Below the pieces are notes generated by a model. That model searched no databases, was not told where the DNA came from, and worked only from the letters and a program-made list of their open reading frames with translations. A stretch of DNA of 64,000 bases from Microbacterium sp. MYb66 (lineage in GTDB: Bacteria > Actinomycetota > Actinomycetes > Actinomycetales > Microbacteriaceae). The position numbers and the translations under genes were made by a program. This document shows, in pieces, positions 31,333 to 41,137 of this stretch. Numbering within the stretch: the first letter of the stretch is position 1; each line of letters opens with the position of its first letter. The stretch is from the NCBI RefSeq assembly GCF_002979435.1, contig NZ_PCOV01000002.1, positions 186,001 to 250,000 on the forward strand. The letters run 5' to 3'.

Positions 31333-32991
31333 TCAGGACGCGATGTTGAGCTCGTTGCCGGGGATCGAGGCCAGCAGGCGCCGCGTATAGGGGTCCCGCG
31401 GGTTCGTGAAGATCTCCTCGGAGGTCGCCGCCTCCACGAGCCTGCCGTCCTTCATCACGCAGACGTAGTCGCTGATCAGCCGCACCACCGCGAGGTCGTG
31501 CGAGATGAAGAGGTAGCTGAGCCCGTACTCGCGCTGCAGGTCGCCGAGCAGCTTCAGGATCTGGTCCTGCACGAGCACGTCCAGCGCCGAGACCGGCTCG
31601 TCGCACACGATCAGGTCCGGCGACAGCGCGAGCGCCCGCGCGATCGCGATCCGCTGCCGCTGTCCGCCCGACAGCTCGGACGGGTAGCGGCGCAGCATCG
31701 ACTGCGGCAGCGCCACGTCGTCGAGCAGCTGGCGCACGCGCTTGCGGCGATCGGCGGCGCTCCCCCGCTTGTAGAACTCCAACGGCTCGCCGATCAGGCG
31801 CTCGATCGTGAACATCGGGTTCAGGCTCGAGTACGGATCCTGGAAGATCGGCTGCACCTGCTGCCGGAACTCCCGCGTCTCCGCGCGGCTCAGGGAGGAG
31901 ATGTCCTTGCCCTCGTAGCGGATCAGTCCGCTGGTGGGCTCGATCACCTTCAGCAGCATCCGCGCGGTCGTGGTCTTGCCGGAGCCGGACTCCCCCACGA
32001 TCGCCACCGTCTCCCCGCGCGGGATCACCAGCGACACGTCGTCGACGGCGACGAAGTCCTCGCCTCGGCCCCGCACCGGGTAGACCTTGGTGAGGTTCTC
32101 GATCTCGACGATGTTGTCGGCGGGCGCGGCGGCGACTGCGGGATCGGCCTCGGCGACCCGCTCCTGCACCTGGAACGCCTCCGGCCGCAGTCGGGCCGCG
32201 GCGACCGACGGTGCGGCCTTCACGAGCGACTGCGTGTACGGATGCTGCGGGTCCTCGAGGATCTGCCGGGCGGCGCCCTGCTCGACCACCTTGCCGCGAT
32301 GCATCACGATCACGCGCTCCGCACGCTCCGCGGCGAGCCCGAGGTCGTGGGTGATGAGCAGCACGGCCGTTCCCAGCTCGCGGGTCATCGCTCCGATCTG
32401 ATCGAGGATGGTGTGCTGCACCGTGACGTCGAGCGCGCTGGTCGGCTCGTCTGCGATCAGCAGCCTCGGCTTGCACGCCAGACCGATCGCGATCAGCGCG
32501 CGCTGCCGCATGCCTCCGGAGAACTCGTGCGGATACTGCTTCGCACGCCGGGCCGGATCGGGCAGCCCGGCGGCCGTCAGAGCCTCGACGACCTTGGCCT
32601 GCACGTTCTGCCGCGTGGCCAGGCCGTGCGCGAGCAGCGTCTCCGCCACCTGGGTGCCGATCTTCGCGACCGGGTTCAGGTTCGACATGGGGTCCTGCGG
32701 AACGAGGCCGATGTCGCGACCGCGGATCATCCGCAGCTCGTGCTCCCCCGCACGGGAGATCTCCTTCCCGTCGAGCCGGATGCTGCCCGCGGCGATCTTC
32801 CCGCCCCCGGCGAGAAGCCCGATGATGGCCATCGCCGTGGTGGACTTCCCCGATCCCGACTCGCCCACGATCGCGACGGTCTCCCCGGGACGGATCTCGA
32901 GGTCGACGCCTTCGACGGCGTGCACGACGCCGTCCATGGTGGCGAAGTCCACGGCGAGCCCCTGGACCGACAGCAGCGGCTCGGTGGACAT
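31333..32991 (-). CDS. Fused dipeptide/oligopeptide ABC transporter ATP-binding protein (DppD-DppF type)
   Basis: A 552-residue protein with two complete ATPase halves, the DppD/OppD and DppF/OppF equivalents in one chain. Each has Walker A 'GESGSGKST' or 'GESGSGKTT', a signature ('[11 protein letters not shown]' and '[11 protein letters not shown]'), and Walker B '[12 protein letters not shown]' / '[12 protein letters not shown]'. I start it at 32991 because AAGGAG lies 7 nt upstream; an in-frame ATG at 33039 overlaps the permease stop (ATGA) and is an alternative. It energises import through the two permeases encoded just upstream. Confidence 0.93.
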   Translation of the reverse strand: MSTEPLLSVQGLAVDFATMDGVVHAVEGVDLEIRPGETVAIVGESGSGKSTTAMAIIGLLAGGGKIAAGSIRLDGKEISRAGEHELRMIRGRDIGLVPQDPMSNLNPVAKIGTQVAETLLAHGLATRQNVQAKVVEALTAAGLPDPARRAKQYPHEFSGGMRQRALIAIGLACKPRLLIADEPTSALDVTVQHTILDQIGAMTRELGTAVLLITHDLGLAAERAERVIVMHRGKVVEQGAARQILEDPQHPYTQSLVKAAPSVAAARLRPEAFQVQERVAEADPAVAAAPADNIVEIENLTKVYPVRGRGEDFVAVDDVSLVIPRGETVAIVGESGSGKTTTARMLLKVIEPTSGLIRYEGKDISSLSRAETREFRQQVQPIFQDPYSSLNPMFTIERLIGEPLEFYKRGSAADRRKRVRQLLDDVALPQSMLRRYPSELSGGQRQRIAIARALALSPDLIVCDEPVSALDVLVQDQILKLLGDLQREYGLSYLFISHDLAVVRLISDYVCVMKDGRLVEAATSEEIFTNPRDPYTRRLLASIPGNELNIAS

Positions 32992-33035
32992 CTGATTCTC
33001 CTTCGCGGCGCGCATCGCGCCCTCGTCGCGGGCGT

Positions 33036-34001
33036 TCATCGTGCCCTCGTGCGTGGATCCATGGCCTCGCGCAGTGCCTCGCCCAGCAGGGTGAAGCCGA
33101 GCGCGGTGACCGCGATGCAGATGCCGGGGAGGAACGCGAGCCAGGGCGCGATCGCGAGCTCGGCCTGTGCGTAGGTGAGCATGCGCCCCCACTCGGCGGT
33201 CTCGGGGCGGCCGCCGCCGAGACCGAGGAACGACAGCGCCGCCGCATCGATCACGGCGGTCGCGAGCGTCAGGGTCCCCTGCACGATCACAGGACCGATG
33301 GCGTTGGGCAGCACGTGCGACATCGTGATCTGGCCGCGTCCGAGACCGAGGGTCTGCGCCGAGAGCACGTAGTCGCTCGAACGCTGCTGCAGCATCGACG
33401 CGCGAAGCAGCCGCGCGAAGATCGGCACCTGCGACGCCCCGATCGCGATCATGATCGCGAACGGGGTCTGTCCGAGGATCGCGGCGATCGACACCGCCAG
33501 CAGCAGGTTCGGCACCGAGAGGATGATGTCGACGATGCGCATGATGAGGGTGTCGACCCATCCGCCGAACGTGCCGGCGAGCAGCCCGAGGATCATTCCT
33601 CCGACGAGACCCATCGCGGTGGAGATGACGCCGATCATCAGCGACGCCTGCGCGCCCCAGATGAGCTTGGACAGCACGTCGCCGCCGAAGCGGTCCAGTC
33701 CCAGCGGGAACTGCGGCAGCTCCCCCGGCCCCGGGATGTAGGTCGGCGTGATGTACTTCGCCCCCGGCAGCGCCGTCTCCGGGTACGGAGCGAGCAGAGG
33801 CGCGAGCGCGGCGACGAGCAGGAACGCCAGCACGATGGCCGCGCCGATCCATGCCGTCGGATTGCGGCGGAGGCGGCGGAACACGTCCTGCCAGAATCCG
33901 CCGGAGCCGTTCCTGAGGTCGGCCTGAGCGATCGCGACGGTGTCGATGCTGCCGCCGCTCTCCGCTGAGGGGCCCTGGGCGGGCGGGAGTGCGATGCTCA
34001 T
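33036..34001 (-). CDS. Dipeptide/oligopeptide ABC transporter permease (DppC type)
   Basis: A 321-residue permease with an N-terminal cytoplasmic stretch and six hydrophobic helices. 'LLRASMLQQRSSDYVLSAQT' is part of the ATPase-contact region and 'GRMLTYAQAELAIAPWLAF' is a family landmark. It pairs with the DppB-type gene upstream to form the channel for peptides or nickel/other solutes of this class. Its stop lies 45 nt before the ATPase start chosen here, or overlaps the alternative. Confidence 0.92.
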   Translation of the reverse strand: MSIALPPAQGPSAESGGSIDTVAIAQADLRNGSGGFWQDVFRRLRRNPTAWIGAAIVLAFLLVAALAPLLAPYPETALPGAKYITPTYIPGPGELPQFPLGLDRFGGDVLSKLIWGAQASLMIGVISTAMGLVGGMILGLLAGTFGGWVDTLIMRIVDIILSVPNLLLAVSIAAILGQTPFAIMIAIGASQVPIFARLLRASMLQQRSSDYVLSAQTLGLGRGQITMSHVLPNAIGPVIVQGTLTLATAVIDAAALSFLGLGGGRPETAEWGRMLTYAQAELAIAPWLAFLPGICIAVTALGFTLLGEALREAMDPRTRAR

Positions 34002-34035
34002 GCGACCGCCTCCTTTCGGACGATGGGGAGGGACA

Positions 34036-35040
34036 TCACTGCACCCTCACTCTCGGGTCGATGAAGCTGTAGGAGACATCGACCGCCAGGTTGATCAGCG
34101 CGTACGCGATCGCGATGAAGATGATGAATCCCTGGAGCACCGGGAAGTCCCTGGTGAAGATCGCCCTCGCGAGGAACGACCCGATGCCGGGGAAGGCGAA
34201 CACCGTCTCGGTGAGCACCGCGCCCGAGATCAGGAGTCCGGTCTGCAGACCGATCGTCGTGATCACCGGGAGCATCGCGTTGCGCAGGATGAAGCGGCTG
34301 CGGAGCGTCGACGATCCGACGCCCTTCGCACGCCCGGTGCGCACGTAGTCCGCGTTCTGCACCTCCAGGACGCTGGCCCTGGTGATGCGGACGATGATGG
34401 CGAGCGGGATGGTGCCGAGGGCGAGCGCCGGCAGGATCAGGTGCAGGATCGCATCCCACGCGGCATCGAACTCGCCGGTGATGATGCCGTCCCACACGTA
34501 GAACCCGGTGGGATGGGTCGCATCTATTCGAGGGTTCTGGCGCCCGTCCGACGGCAGCCATCCCAGCTGCACGGCGAAGACGTACTTCAGGATGAACGCG
34601 AGGAAGAACACCGGGATGGTGATGCCGACGAGGCTCAGCACGACCGAGGCGTGGTCGGTGAACTTGCCGTGGCGACGAGCGGCCCAGTATCCGAGCGGGA
34701 TGCCGATGCCGACCGCGAAGATGAGCGCCATCACGCTCAGCTCCAGCGTCGCGGGGAAGCGCCGGAAGAACTCCTCCGTCACCGGTCGGTTCGTCTGGAT
34801 CGAGGTGCCGAAGTCGCCCTGCAGGAGGCGGCCGACCCAGATGAAGTACTGCTCGATGAGGGGCTTGTTGAATCCGTAGAGCTCGTTGACCCTGGCCACG
34901 GCCTCCGGCGTGGCCTTTTCACCGAGGAGGGCGACCGCGGGGCCGCCGGGAAGGGCCCTGACCCAGGCGAACAGCAGGATGCTGAGCCCGAACAGGGTGG
35001 GGATGAGGAACAGCAGTCGCCTGCCGATGGTGCGCAGCAC
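34036..35040 (-). CDS. Dipeptide/oligopeptide ABC transporter permease (DppB type)
   Basis: A 334-residue permease with six helices beginning 'RRLLFLIPTLFGLSILLFAW'. The segment near residue 220 ('ITRASVLEVQNADYVRTGRA') is the DppB signature with the Ala-rich ATPase loop. The gene lies 84 nt after the binding-protein stop, with a strong hairpin in the gap, a common arrangement that keeps binding protein in excess of permease. Confidence 0.92.
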   Translation of the reverse strand: MLRTIGRRLLFLIPTLFGLSILLFAWVRALPGGPAVALLGEKATPEAVARVNELYGFNKPLIEQYFIWVGRLLQGDFGTSIQTNRPVTEEFFRRFPATLELSVMALIFAVGIGIPLGYWAARRHGKFTDHASVVLSLVGITIPVFFLAFILKYVFAVQLGWLPSDGRQNPRIDATHPTGFYVWDGIITGEFDAAWDAILHLILPALALGTIPLAIIVRITRASVLEVQNADYVRTGRAKGVGSSTLRSRFILRNAMLPVITTIGLQTGLLISGAVLTETVFAFPGIGSFLARAIFTRDFPVLQGFIIFIAIAYALINLAVDVSYSFIDPRVRVQ

Positions 35041-35073
35041 GAAGATCTCCGTCGATCAGAAGGTACGCCGTGC

Positions 35074-35100
35074 CCCGGTCCCGCCGAGGGCGGGACCGGG
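35074..35100 (-). other. Intra-operon hairpin after the oligopeptide-binding-protein gene
   Basis: A perfect 12-bp stem (CCCGGTCCCGCC, 35074-35085) with a 3-nt loop and its complement at 35089-35100, 24 nt after the stop of the binding-protein gene. No U-tract follows. Such hairpins commonly protect the upstream mRNA from exonucleases or attenuate transcription into the permease genes. Confidence 0.7.
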
Positions 35101-35124
35101 ACTCGACATATCAGGTGGTCAGGC

Positions 35125-36798
35125 CTACTTGGTGAGGACGATGTCCGTGAAGACCTCGTCGTTCACCGGGCTGGCCGGGTAGCTCTTCACGCGGGGGTCG
35201 AACGCCAGGGTCGGCGCCGGGTGCGCGAGCGGGACCCCGGGGATGAACTGCGCGACCATCTCGTTGATCTCCTCGTACAGCGCCGTCTGGTCCTCGAGGT
35301 TGGAGACGCCGCGCGCCTCCGTCAGCTTCTGGAACAGCTCGGGGTTGTCGAAGCCCCACTCGGAGCTCTTCTGACCGAAGAAGACGCCGACGAAGTTGTC
35401 GGTGTCGTTGTAGTCGCCGGTCCAGCCGAGCAGGTGGATGCCGTGGTCGGACGTGCCGGTGGTGCGGTCGAGGTACTCGACCCACTCCTCCGAGACCGGG
35501 GTGGTCTCGACGCCGACCTCTGCGAGCTGCGACGACAGGACGGTGAAGATCTGCTCGGGGTCCGGCATGTAGGGACGCGAGACGTTGACCGGGTAGTTGA
35601 ACGTGAGCTTCAGCGGGTTCGCCTCGTCGTAGCCGGCCTCCGCCAGCAGCGACTTCGCCTTCTCGGGGTCGTAGTCGTAGGTCGTGACATCGGGGTTGTA
35701 GCCGTTGACGACCTCGGGCACGAACTCGATCGCCTTCTGGGTGCCCTCGGGGAGCACCTGGCTGATCAGCGCGTCCTTGTCGACCGCGTAGGACAGCGCC
35801 TCGCGGACCTTCGGGTCCTGCAGCTCGGGAACCGTCTGGTTGAACGCGAGGTACAGGATCGTGAACGGCGGGCGGGACACCATCGTGAAGCCGTCGTCCT
35901 CGAGTGCCTTGGTGTCGGCGGGGCCGACGAGGTCGTAGCCGTCGATCGAACCGGACTCGAGTGCCTGGCGGCGCGCGGTCGGGTCGTCGATCGTGCGGAA
36001 GATGATCTCGTCGATCTGTCCGGCCTCACCCCAGTAGCCGTCGTAGGCCTTGAGCGTGACCTGCTCGCCCGGAGCCCACTCGTCGAACTGGTAGGGGCCG
36101 GTGCCGACCGGGTGCCCCATCGCGTACTCGGACAGCTGCGGCGCTTCCGCCGAGCCGCCGACCTCGTCTGCACCGAACTCCTGCATGGCCGAAGGGCTCT
36201 GCATCGAGAACGACGGGAGTGAGAGCGAGGCGACGAAGCCGGCGAACGGCTTGTTGAGCTCGACCGTCACCGAGTAGTCGCCATCGGGCGTGCAGGACTT
36301 GTAGACGGCGTCGGCCGCGTTCGAGGCGTAGCCCTTGAACAGCTTGTTGTAGTAGTAGCCGAAGGCCTCGGAGGCGGCGAGACCGGTCCAGTTGAACCAG
36401 CGGTCGAAGTTGACGCAGACCGCCTCGGCGTTGAACGGCGTGCCGTCCTGGAAGGTCACGTCCTCCTTCAGCGCGAACGTGTGGGACATGCCGTCCTCGG
36501 ACGACTCCCACGACTCGGCGAGGAGCGGGGCGGGATCGGCGGTGCCGGGCTCCGTGCCCACGAGTCCCTCGAAGATCTGCCGCGAGACACGGAAGCTCTC
36601 GCCATCCTGCGCGAACGCGGGGTCGAGGCTCGCCGGGTCGGAGGATGCGGCGAAGACGAACGTCCCGTCGACATCTCCTGACCCCTCGGACCCTTCGTCT
36701 CCCCGCTCGCTCGCGACGCACCCTGCGAGGGCGAGAGCGGCGATGGTGGCTCCGGTTACGGCGATGAGTCCTCGCCGACGCGTGACTGATTGGTGCAT
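35125..36798 (-). CDS. Oligopeptide ABC transporter substrate-binding lipoprotein
   Basis: A 557-residue SBP_bac_5 (OppA/DppA) protein. The signal peptide ends in 'LALAGCVAS' with the lipidated Cys near residue 28, followed by a Gly/Ser-rich linker. The fold shows 'FAASSDPASLDPAFAQDGES' at the start of domain I and typical 'GHPVGTGPYQFDEWAPGEQV' later. The ATG at 36798 has GAAGG 8 nt upstream. The transcript would start from the promoter at 36873-36901. The bound ligand class is peptides; the specific ligand is not predictable. Confidence 0.93.
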   Translation of the reverse strand: MHQSVTRRRGLIAVTGATIAALALAGCVASERGDEGSEGSGDVDGTFVFAASSDPASLDPAFAQDGESFRVSRQIFEGLVGTEPGTADPAPLLAESWESSEDGMSHTFALKEDVTFQDGTPFNAEAVCVNFDRWFNWTGLAASEAFGYYYNKLFKGYASNAADAVYKSCTPDGDYSVTVELNKPFAGFVASLSLPSFSMQSPSAMQEFGADEVGGSAEAPQLSEYAMGHPVGTGPYQFDEWAPGEQVTLKAYDGYWGEAGQIDEIIFRTIDDPTARRQALESGSIDGYDLVGPADTKALEDDGFTMVSRPPFTILYLAFNQTVPELQDPKVREALSYAVDKDALISQVLPEGTQKAIEFVPEVVNGYNPDVTTYDYDPEKAKSLLAEAGYDEANPLKLTFNYPVNVSRPYMPDPEQIFTVLSSQLAEVGVETTPVSEEWVEYLDRTTGTSDHGIHLLGWTGDYNDTDNFVGVFFGQKSSEWGFDNPELFQKLTEARGVSNLEDQTALYEEINEMVAQFIPGVPLAHPAPTLAFDPRVKSYPASPVNDEVFTDIVLTK

Positions 36799-36872
36799 TG
36801 TGTGACCTTCCCTGTCGGGCGCTTCGTTGCGCGTTCCCAAGGCTTCGTCGCCTCGGGGACGGTGATCCCTCG

Positions 36873-36901
36873 ACGGTACCCAGCAGATCCTCAGATGCCA
36901 A
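36873..36901 (-). promoter_or_regulatory. Promoter of the oligopeptide ABC operon
   Basis: TTGGCA (-35, 36896-36901) and TACCGT (-10, 36873-36878) with a 17-bp spacer, giving a leader of about 65 nt before the binding-protein ATG. It is divergent from the sugar-kinase promoter, whose TAGTGT -10 is at 36950-36955. Confidence 0.72.
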
Positions 36902-36962
36902 ACGGATCCAGGTTGCAATCCGGTATCGGCGCGCCCCTCGCCGATCCGGTAGTGTCCAGATC

Positions 36963-37883
36963 GTGTCCGACTCCACCCCGCTCGCCGTCTGCTTCGGCGA
37001 AGGCCTGGTCGCCCTCGTCGCCGCGGCGGCAGGGCCGCTGGAGGACTGCCGGACCTTCCACCGCTCCCTCGCCGGGGCGGAGTGGAACACCGCCATCGCC
37101 CTGGCATCGGCCGGCATCCGCACGTCCGTCGTGTCCCGCGTCGGCGACGACGGATTCGGTCGCTTCCTCACCGCGGAGCTGCGCGCCCACGGCGTCGATG
37201 ATTCCGCGGTGGAGATCGACGACGAAGCACCCACCGGGCTCTACGTCAAAGAGCTCACGACCCGCGCGGACGGCGCGGTCGACGGAACGATGCACTACTA
37301 CCGCGCGGGTTCGGCCGCCGCGGCCATGTCACCGGAGACGCTGGCCTCGCCCACGGCAGCCGCGCTGCTCGCCGAGGCCGCGCTCGTGCACACCTCCGGG
37401 ATCACGCCGGCGCTGTCGCCCTCGACCCTGGCCGCCCAGGAGGCGCTGTACGCCGAGCGGCGACCCGACCGGCTGCTCAGCTTCGATCTGAACTGGCGGC
37501 CGGCACTCTGGCGCGGCCGTGAGGCGGAGGGCAGGAGGATCGTCTCCGACTTCGCGAGTCGCGCCGACATCGTGTTCTGCACCCGGTCGGATGCCGAAGC
37601 GGTCTTCGGCACCAGCGATGCGCAGGAGCTGCGCGCGCTCTTCCCCGGGCCGCGCCATCTGCTGGTCACCGACTCAGGCGGCGCCGTGGCCTTCGACGGC
37701 TCCGAGAGCGCCGCGAGCGATGCTCTCGATGCGCCCGTCGTGGAGACCATCGGCGCCGGAGACGCGTTCGCCGCGGGCTACCTCGCCGGAGTGCTCACCG
37801 GCCTGTCCCTGACCGGGAGCCTGGCCCGCGGTCACCGCATCGCCACCCGCGCACTCGCCAGCACCCGCGACCACGTCGACTGA
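36963..37883 (+). CDS. PfkB family sugar kinase, 2-keto-3-deoxygluconate kinase-like
   Basis: A 306-residue kinase. Signature 1 resembles 'GAEWNTAIALASAGIRTSVV', and the C-terminal catalytic signature is 'VETIGAGDAFAAGYLAGV' with Asp as the base. The tetrad 'LYVKELTTR' and 'DLNWRPALW' segments resemble 2-keto-3-deoxygluconate kinases. The GTG at 36963 has a TAGTGT box 7 nt upstream, so it is probably leaderless. It converges on the RpiR gene and may serve the amino-sugar module beside it. The substrate is not certain. Confidence 0.85.
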   Translation: MSDSTPLAVCFGEGLVALVAAAAGPLEDCRTFHRSLAGAEWNTAIALASAGIRTSVVSRVGDDGFGRFLTAELRAHGVDDSAVEIDDEAPTGLYVKELTTRADGAVDGTMHYYRAGSAAAAMSPETLASPTAAALLAEAALVHTSGITPALSPSTLAAQEALYAERRPDRLLSFDLNWRPALWRGREAEGRRIVSDFASRADIVFCTRSDAEAVFGTSDAQELRALFPGPRHLLVTDSGGAVAFDGSESAASDALDAPVVETIGAGDAFAAGYLAGVLTGLSLTGSLARGHRIATRALASTRDHVD

Positions 37884-37914
37884 GCTGCGCGCCACAGGCG
37901 GAGGGCGCCCGCTG

Positions 37915-38781
37915 TCAGGTGCTGCGGCGGGTGGGTACCGCGTCGTGCGTCCGCTGCAGCGAGATGGCCACCGGCTCTCCCCGGTGCTGCACGACGCGCA
38001 CGAACAGCACGTCGACGAGGGCGAGCTGCGCGATCCGGCTCGACATCGCAGCCATCCGGAACGGCGACTCGTGCGCGTGCGTGAGCAGCACGACATCCGC
38101 CTCCAGAGCCAACGGCGACTCCGGGGCGCTGGTGACCGCGACCGCCAGCGCACCGGCGTCGCGCGCCACCTCGAGCGCACGCAGCGTCTCCGCGGTCTCG
38201 CCGCCGTGGGAGAACGCGATCGCCACGTCATCGGCCGTCCGCAGCGAGGCCGTGGTCACCGCGAGGTGCGGGTCGGGCGAGTGCGAGACGGAGCATCCGA
38301 TGCGCGACAGCTTCAGCTGCAGGTCCTGCGCCGTCAGCGACGAGGCCGCCTGGCCGAACAGGTCGATGTGGCGGGCGTCCACGACCGCACGAGCGACGCG
38401 GTCGAGGGCGACGGCGTCGAGGGCGAGTGCGGTCTTCTCGATCGCGTCGATCTCCTGCGCGGCGAGCTTGGCGGCGATCGCGGTCGGCCCGTCATCCGGG
38501 TCGATCGCGGTGGTGTCCAGGCCGAACCGCGCCTGCTGGGCCTGCGCCAGGGTGATCGCGCGCGCCACCGCGACGCGCAGCTCGCGGTAGCCGCTGTACC
38601 CCAGCGATTGGGCATAGCGGGCGACCGTAGACAGCGACGTGCGGCAGAGCTGGGCGAGATCGTTGATCGCCAGGTCGACGACGAGCGTCGGATCCCCCAG
38701 GATCGTCTCGGCGACGCGCGCCTCAGCGGCACTCACCTTCGGGAGGGAGCGTCGCACCCGAGCGAGAACGTCATCGTCCAT
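37915..38781 (-). CDS. MurR/RpiR family transcriptional regulator
   Basis: A 288-residue regulator. The N-terminal HTH_6 domain (about residues 10-85, with 'LAQLCRTSLSTVARYAQSLG') is followed by a SIS sugar-isomerase fold domain (about residues 130-270) with 'HIDLFGQAASSL' and 'AIAFSHGGETAETL'. RpiR proteins bind phosphosugars such as MurNAc-6-P or GlcNAc-6-P. It follows the GH3 gene by 14 nt in a sugar uptake operon, so it is probably co-transcribed and autoregulated. Confidence 0.9.
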   Translation of the reverse strand: MDDDVLARVRRSLPKVSAAEARVAETILGDPTLVVDLAINDLAQLCRTSLSTVARYAQSLGYSGYRELRVAVARAITLAQAQQARFGLDTTAIDPDDGPTAIAAKLAAQEIDAIEKTALALDAVALDRVARAVVDARHIDLFGQAASSLTAQDLQLKLSRIGCSVSHSPDPHLAVTTASLRTADDVAIAFSHGGETAETLRALEVARDAGALAVAVTSAPESPLALEADVVLLTHAHESPFRMAAMSSRIAQLALVDVLFVRVVQHRGEPVAISLQRTHDAVPTRRST

Positions 38782-38795
38782 GGAGGGATCCTGTC

Positions 38796-40307
38796 TCAGC
38801 CGGCGCCGGTCATCCTCTGCTGCGCGGCGAAGCTCCCCAGGAGTGCTTCGCGTGCCGTCTGCGCACCGAGCCTACTGGCTGCGGCGACCTCGATGGTCGG
38901 CAGCGGCAGCCGGTCCCTCGTGGGAAGGCCGACGTTGACGACCACCGCACCGGGATCGCGCACGGCCGCGCGTTCGACGAGGGCGCGCTGCGCGGCATCC
39001 GTGTCCGGTCTGTCGATCAGCACCACCGTCAACCCCGGAGCCGAGGCGACCTCGTCGAGCACGCGGTCCTGCTCGGCCAGTGGGCTCGAGGCGACATCGA
39101 GGCGCACGCGCAGGCCGTCGTGCGCGAGCGCGCTCGCGACGTAGGAACCCGCGCTGTCCACGGCCAGAGTCGACCGGCGTCGCGCGTCGATGACGGCGAG
39201 CTCGGATGCCGGTTCCGGAGCATCGCCCGAGACGGTCACGACACGGCGCACGATCTCGGCGGCGTCGAAGCCGTCGGTCGGCTCGTGGTCGCGCTCAGCG
39301 GCCGCGTGGAGCTTGGCGGCGAGTGCGGCGACCCGCCCGGCGGCCTCCTCGACGCGAGCCCGGGAGAGCGAGCCGTCCCGCAGCGCGGCGACGATCCCAT
39401 CTCTCGCGGCGCGGAAGTCCTGCTGGTCCTGATCGGGGAGCGCGGCGTCGCCGGGATTCGTCGGGTTGCCGATGCAGAGCAGGTCGGCACCGGCGGCCAA
39501 CGCCAGGGCTGCTCCCCCGCCCAGTCCGACCGTCTCGCGGATGGCGGCCATGTCGAGGGCATCGGTGATGATCACACCGTCGTATCCCCAGTCGCGCAGG
39601 ATGCCGAGCACGCGCGGGTTGAGCGTCGCCGGCTGTTCGCCCCACGCGGGGACCACGATGTGCGCGGTCATGACGGCGTCGACACCCGCGTCGACCGCGG
39701 CCCGGAACGGCTCCAGGTGCACCCGCTCGAACTCCTCGAGATCGAGCGTGATCTCGGGGAGCGAATGGTGCGAGTCCATGTGGGTGTCGCCGTGGCCGGG
39801 GAAGTGCTTGACGCACGCGGCGACAGCGGCATCCTGGATGCCGTCGATCGTCGCGACCACGTGACGGGAGACGAGCGCCTCGTCGTCGCCGAAGGCCCGC
39901 ACCCCGATGACCGGGTTGCGGGGATCGGTGTTGACGTCGGCGACCGGTCCGAGAACCACGTTCGCGCCCACCGCTCGCACCCGACGAGCGAGCTCGGCGC
40001 CGGTCATCTCCGACGCGACCAGGTCGTCGAGCAGTCCGAGCTGAGCCGCACCGGGCACGGTCGACCCGGTGGCGGATTCGAGACGGGTGACGCTGCCGCC
40101 CTCCTCGTCGATGCCGATGAGGGCGTCGGGGTTCGCCGCGAGGATGTCGGCGCTGAGGTCGGCGAGGCCGTCGCCCACGTTCTGGCCGAAGTAGACCACC
40201 CCGGCGAGACCGTCGCGCAGTTCGGCGCGCAGCCATTCGGGCGCCTCGGTGCCGAAGAACCCCGGCCACAGCACCCCGTTCGCGAGGCGTTCGAGGTCGT
40301 CGGTCAT
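38796..40307 (-). CDS. nagZ: Glycoside hydrolase family 3, beta-N-acetylglucosaminidase NagZ type
   Basis: A 503-residue cytoplasmic GH3 enzyme. The NagZ motif 'KHFPGHGDTHMDSHHSLP' is at residues 167-184, with Asp178 and His180 as the Asp-His dyad used by this subfamily. The nucleophile Asp249 is in 'ITDALDM'. A C-terminal domain follows (about residues 340-503). There is no signal peptide, so the substrate is imported first. The start overlaps the upstream permease stop (ATGA). NagZ cleaves GlcNAc from muropeptide-type disaccharides or chitobiose. Confidence 0.88.
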   Translation of the reverse strand: MTDDLERLANGVLWPGFFGTEAPEWLRAELRDGLAGVVYFGQNVGDGLADLSADILAANPDALIGIDEEGGSVTRLESATGSTVPGAAQLGLLDDLVASEMTGAELARRVRAVGANVVLGPVADVNTDPRNPVIGVRAFGDDEALVSRHVVATIDGIQDAAVAACVKHFPGHGDTHMDSHHSLPEITLDLEEFERVHLEPFRAAVDAGVDAVMTAHIVVPAWGEQPATLNPRVLGILRDWGYDGVIITDALDMAAIRETVGLGGGAALALAAGADLLCIGNPTNPGDAALPDQDQQDFRAARDGIVAALRDGSLSRARVEEAAGRVAALAAKLHAAAERDHEPTDGFDAAEIVRRVVTVSGDAPEPASELAVIDARRRSTLAVDSAGSYVASALAHDGLRVRLDVASSPLAEQDRVLDEVASAPGLTVVLIDRPDTDAAQRALVERAAVRDPGAVVVNVGLPTRDRLPLPTIEVAAASRLGAQTAREALLGSFAAQQRMTGAG

Positions 40308-41137
40308 CCCTTCACAGCTCCCGCGACCATGCCGGAGGCGAGCTTGCGCTGCACCAGCACGAAGAAGATCATGACCGGCACGGTGATGATGGTCGAGGCG
40401 GCCATGATGCTGCCCCAGTCGTTGGAGTGCAGGCCGAAGAACGACTTCAGACCGATCGAGACCGTGTACTGGTCGGTCTGCGCTCCGAGGATCGTCATGG
40501 CGAAGATGAACTCGTTCCACGCCGTGATGAAGCTGAAGATGCTGGTCGCGACGAGGCCGGGCATGACCAGCGGCAGCAGCACCGAGCGGAACATCCGCCA
40601 CCAGCTGGCGCCGTCGATGTATGCAGCCTCTTCGAGCTCGACCGGGACCGCGGCGACGAATCCGCGCAGCATCCAGATGCCGAACGCGAGGGAGAGGGCG
40701 ACGTAGACGACCATGAGGCCGAGGATGCTGTTGAGCAGGCCGAGGCTCTTGACCTGGAGGAACAGCGGGATCACGAGAGCCTCGAGCGGCACCATCTGCA
40801 CGACGAGGATCATCATCAGGATCATGGTGCGGAACTTGAACTTGAAACGCGCGACCGCGACGGCGGCGAGCAGACAGACGAGCGCGCTCACGAGGACCGT
40901 GACCAGCGCCACGATCGCGGAGTTGCGCAGGTAGGTGCCGAAGCCGCCGTCGGTGAGGACGAACGCGAAGTTGTCCCACGTGAACTCCTGCGGGAGCAGC
41001 GACTGCCCACCGCTGGAGGCCTTGCCGTCGAACGCGCTGGAGACCATCCAGTACACGGGGAACAGCGTGAAGATCAGGACGGCGGCGACCGCGATGCCGA
41101 GTCCGATGCGGGAGCGGAGCCTGGGACGCGGGTTCAC
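40304..41137 (-). CDS. Sugar ABC transporter permease (MalG type)
   Basis: A 277-residue inner-membrane permease of the carbohydrate uptake family 1. Six helices are visible, with the EAA-loop 'VELEEAAYIDGASWWRMF' contacting the ATPase (not encoded here). The GTG start overlaps the stop of the MalF-type gene (GTGA), and its own stop overlaps the GH3 start (ATGA), so the four genes are tightly coupled. The ATPase is probably a shared MsmX-type subunit encoded elsewhere. Confidence 0.92.
   Translation of the reverse strand: MNPRPRLRSRIGLGIAVAAVLIFTLFPVYWMVSSAFDGKASSGGQSLLPQEFTWDNFAFVLTDGGFGTYLRNSAIVALVTVLVSALVCLLAAVAVARFKFKFRTMILMMILVVQMVPLEALVIPLFLQVKSLGLLNSILGLMVVYVALSLAFGIWMLRGFVAAVPVELEEAAYIDGASWWRMFRSVLLPLVMPGLVATSIFSFITAWNEFIFAMTILGAQTDQYTVSIGLKSFFGLHSNDWGSIMAASTIITVPVMIFFVLVQRKLASGMVAGAVKG

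Noticed and set aside
33940..36222. 760-codon open frame opposite the oligopeptide transporter genes
   Set aside because: Arginine/glutamate-rich shadow of three well-supported genes on the minus strand.
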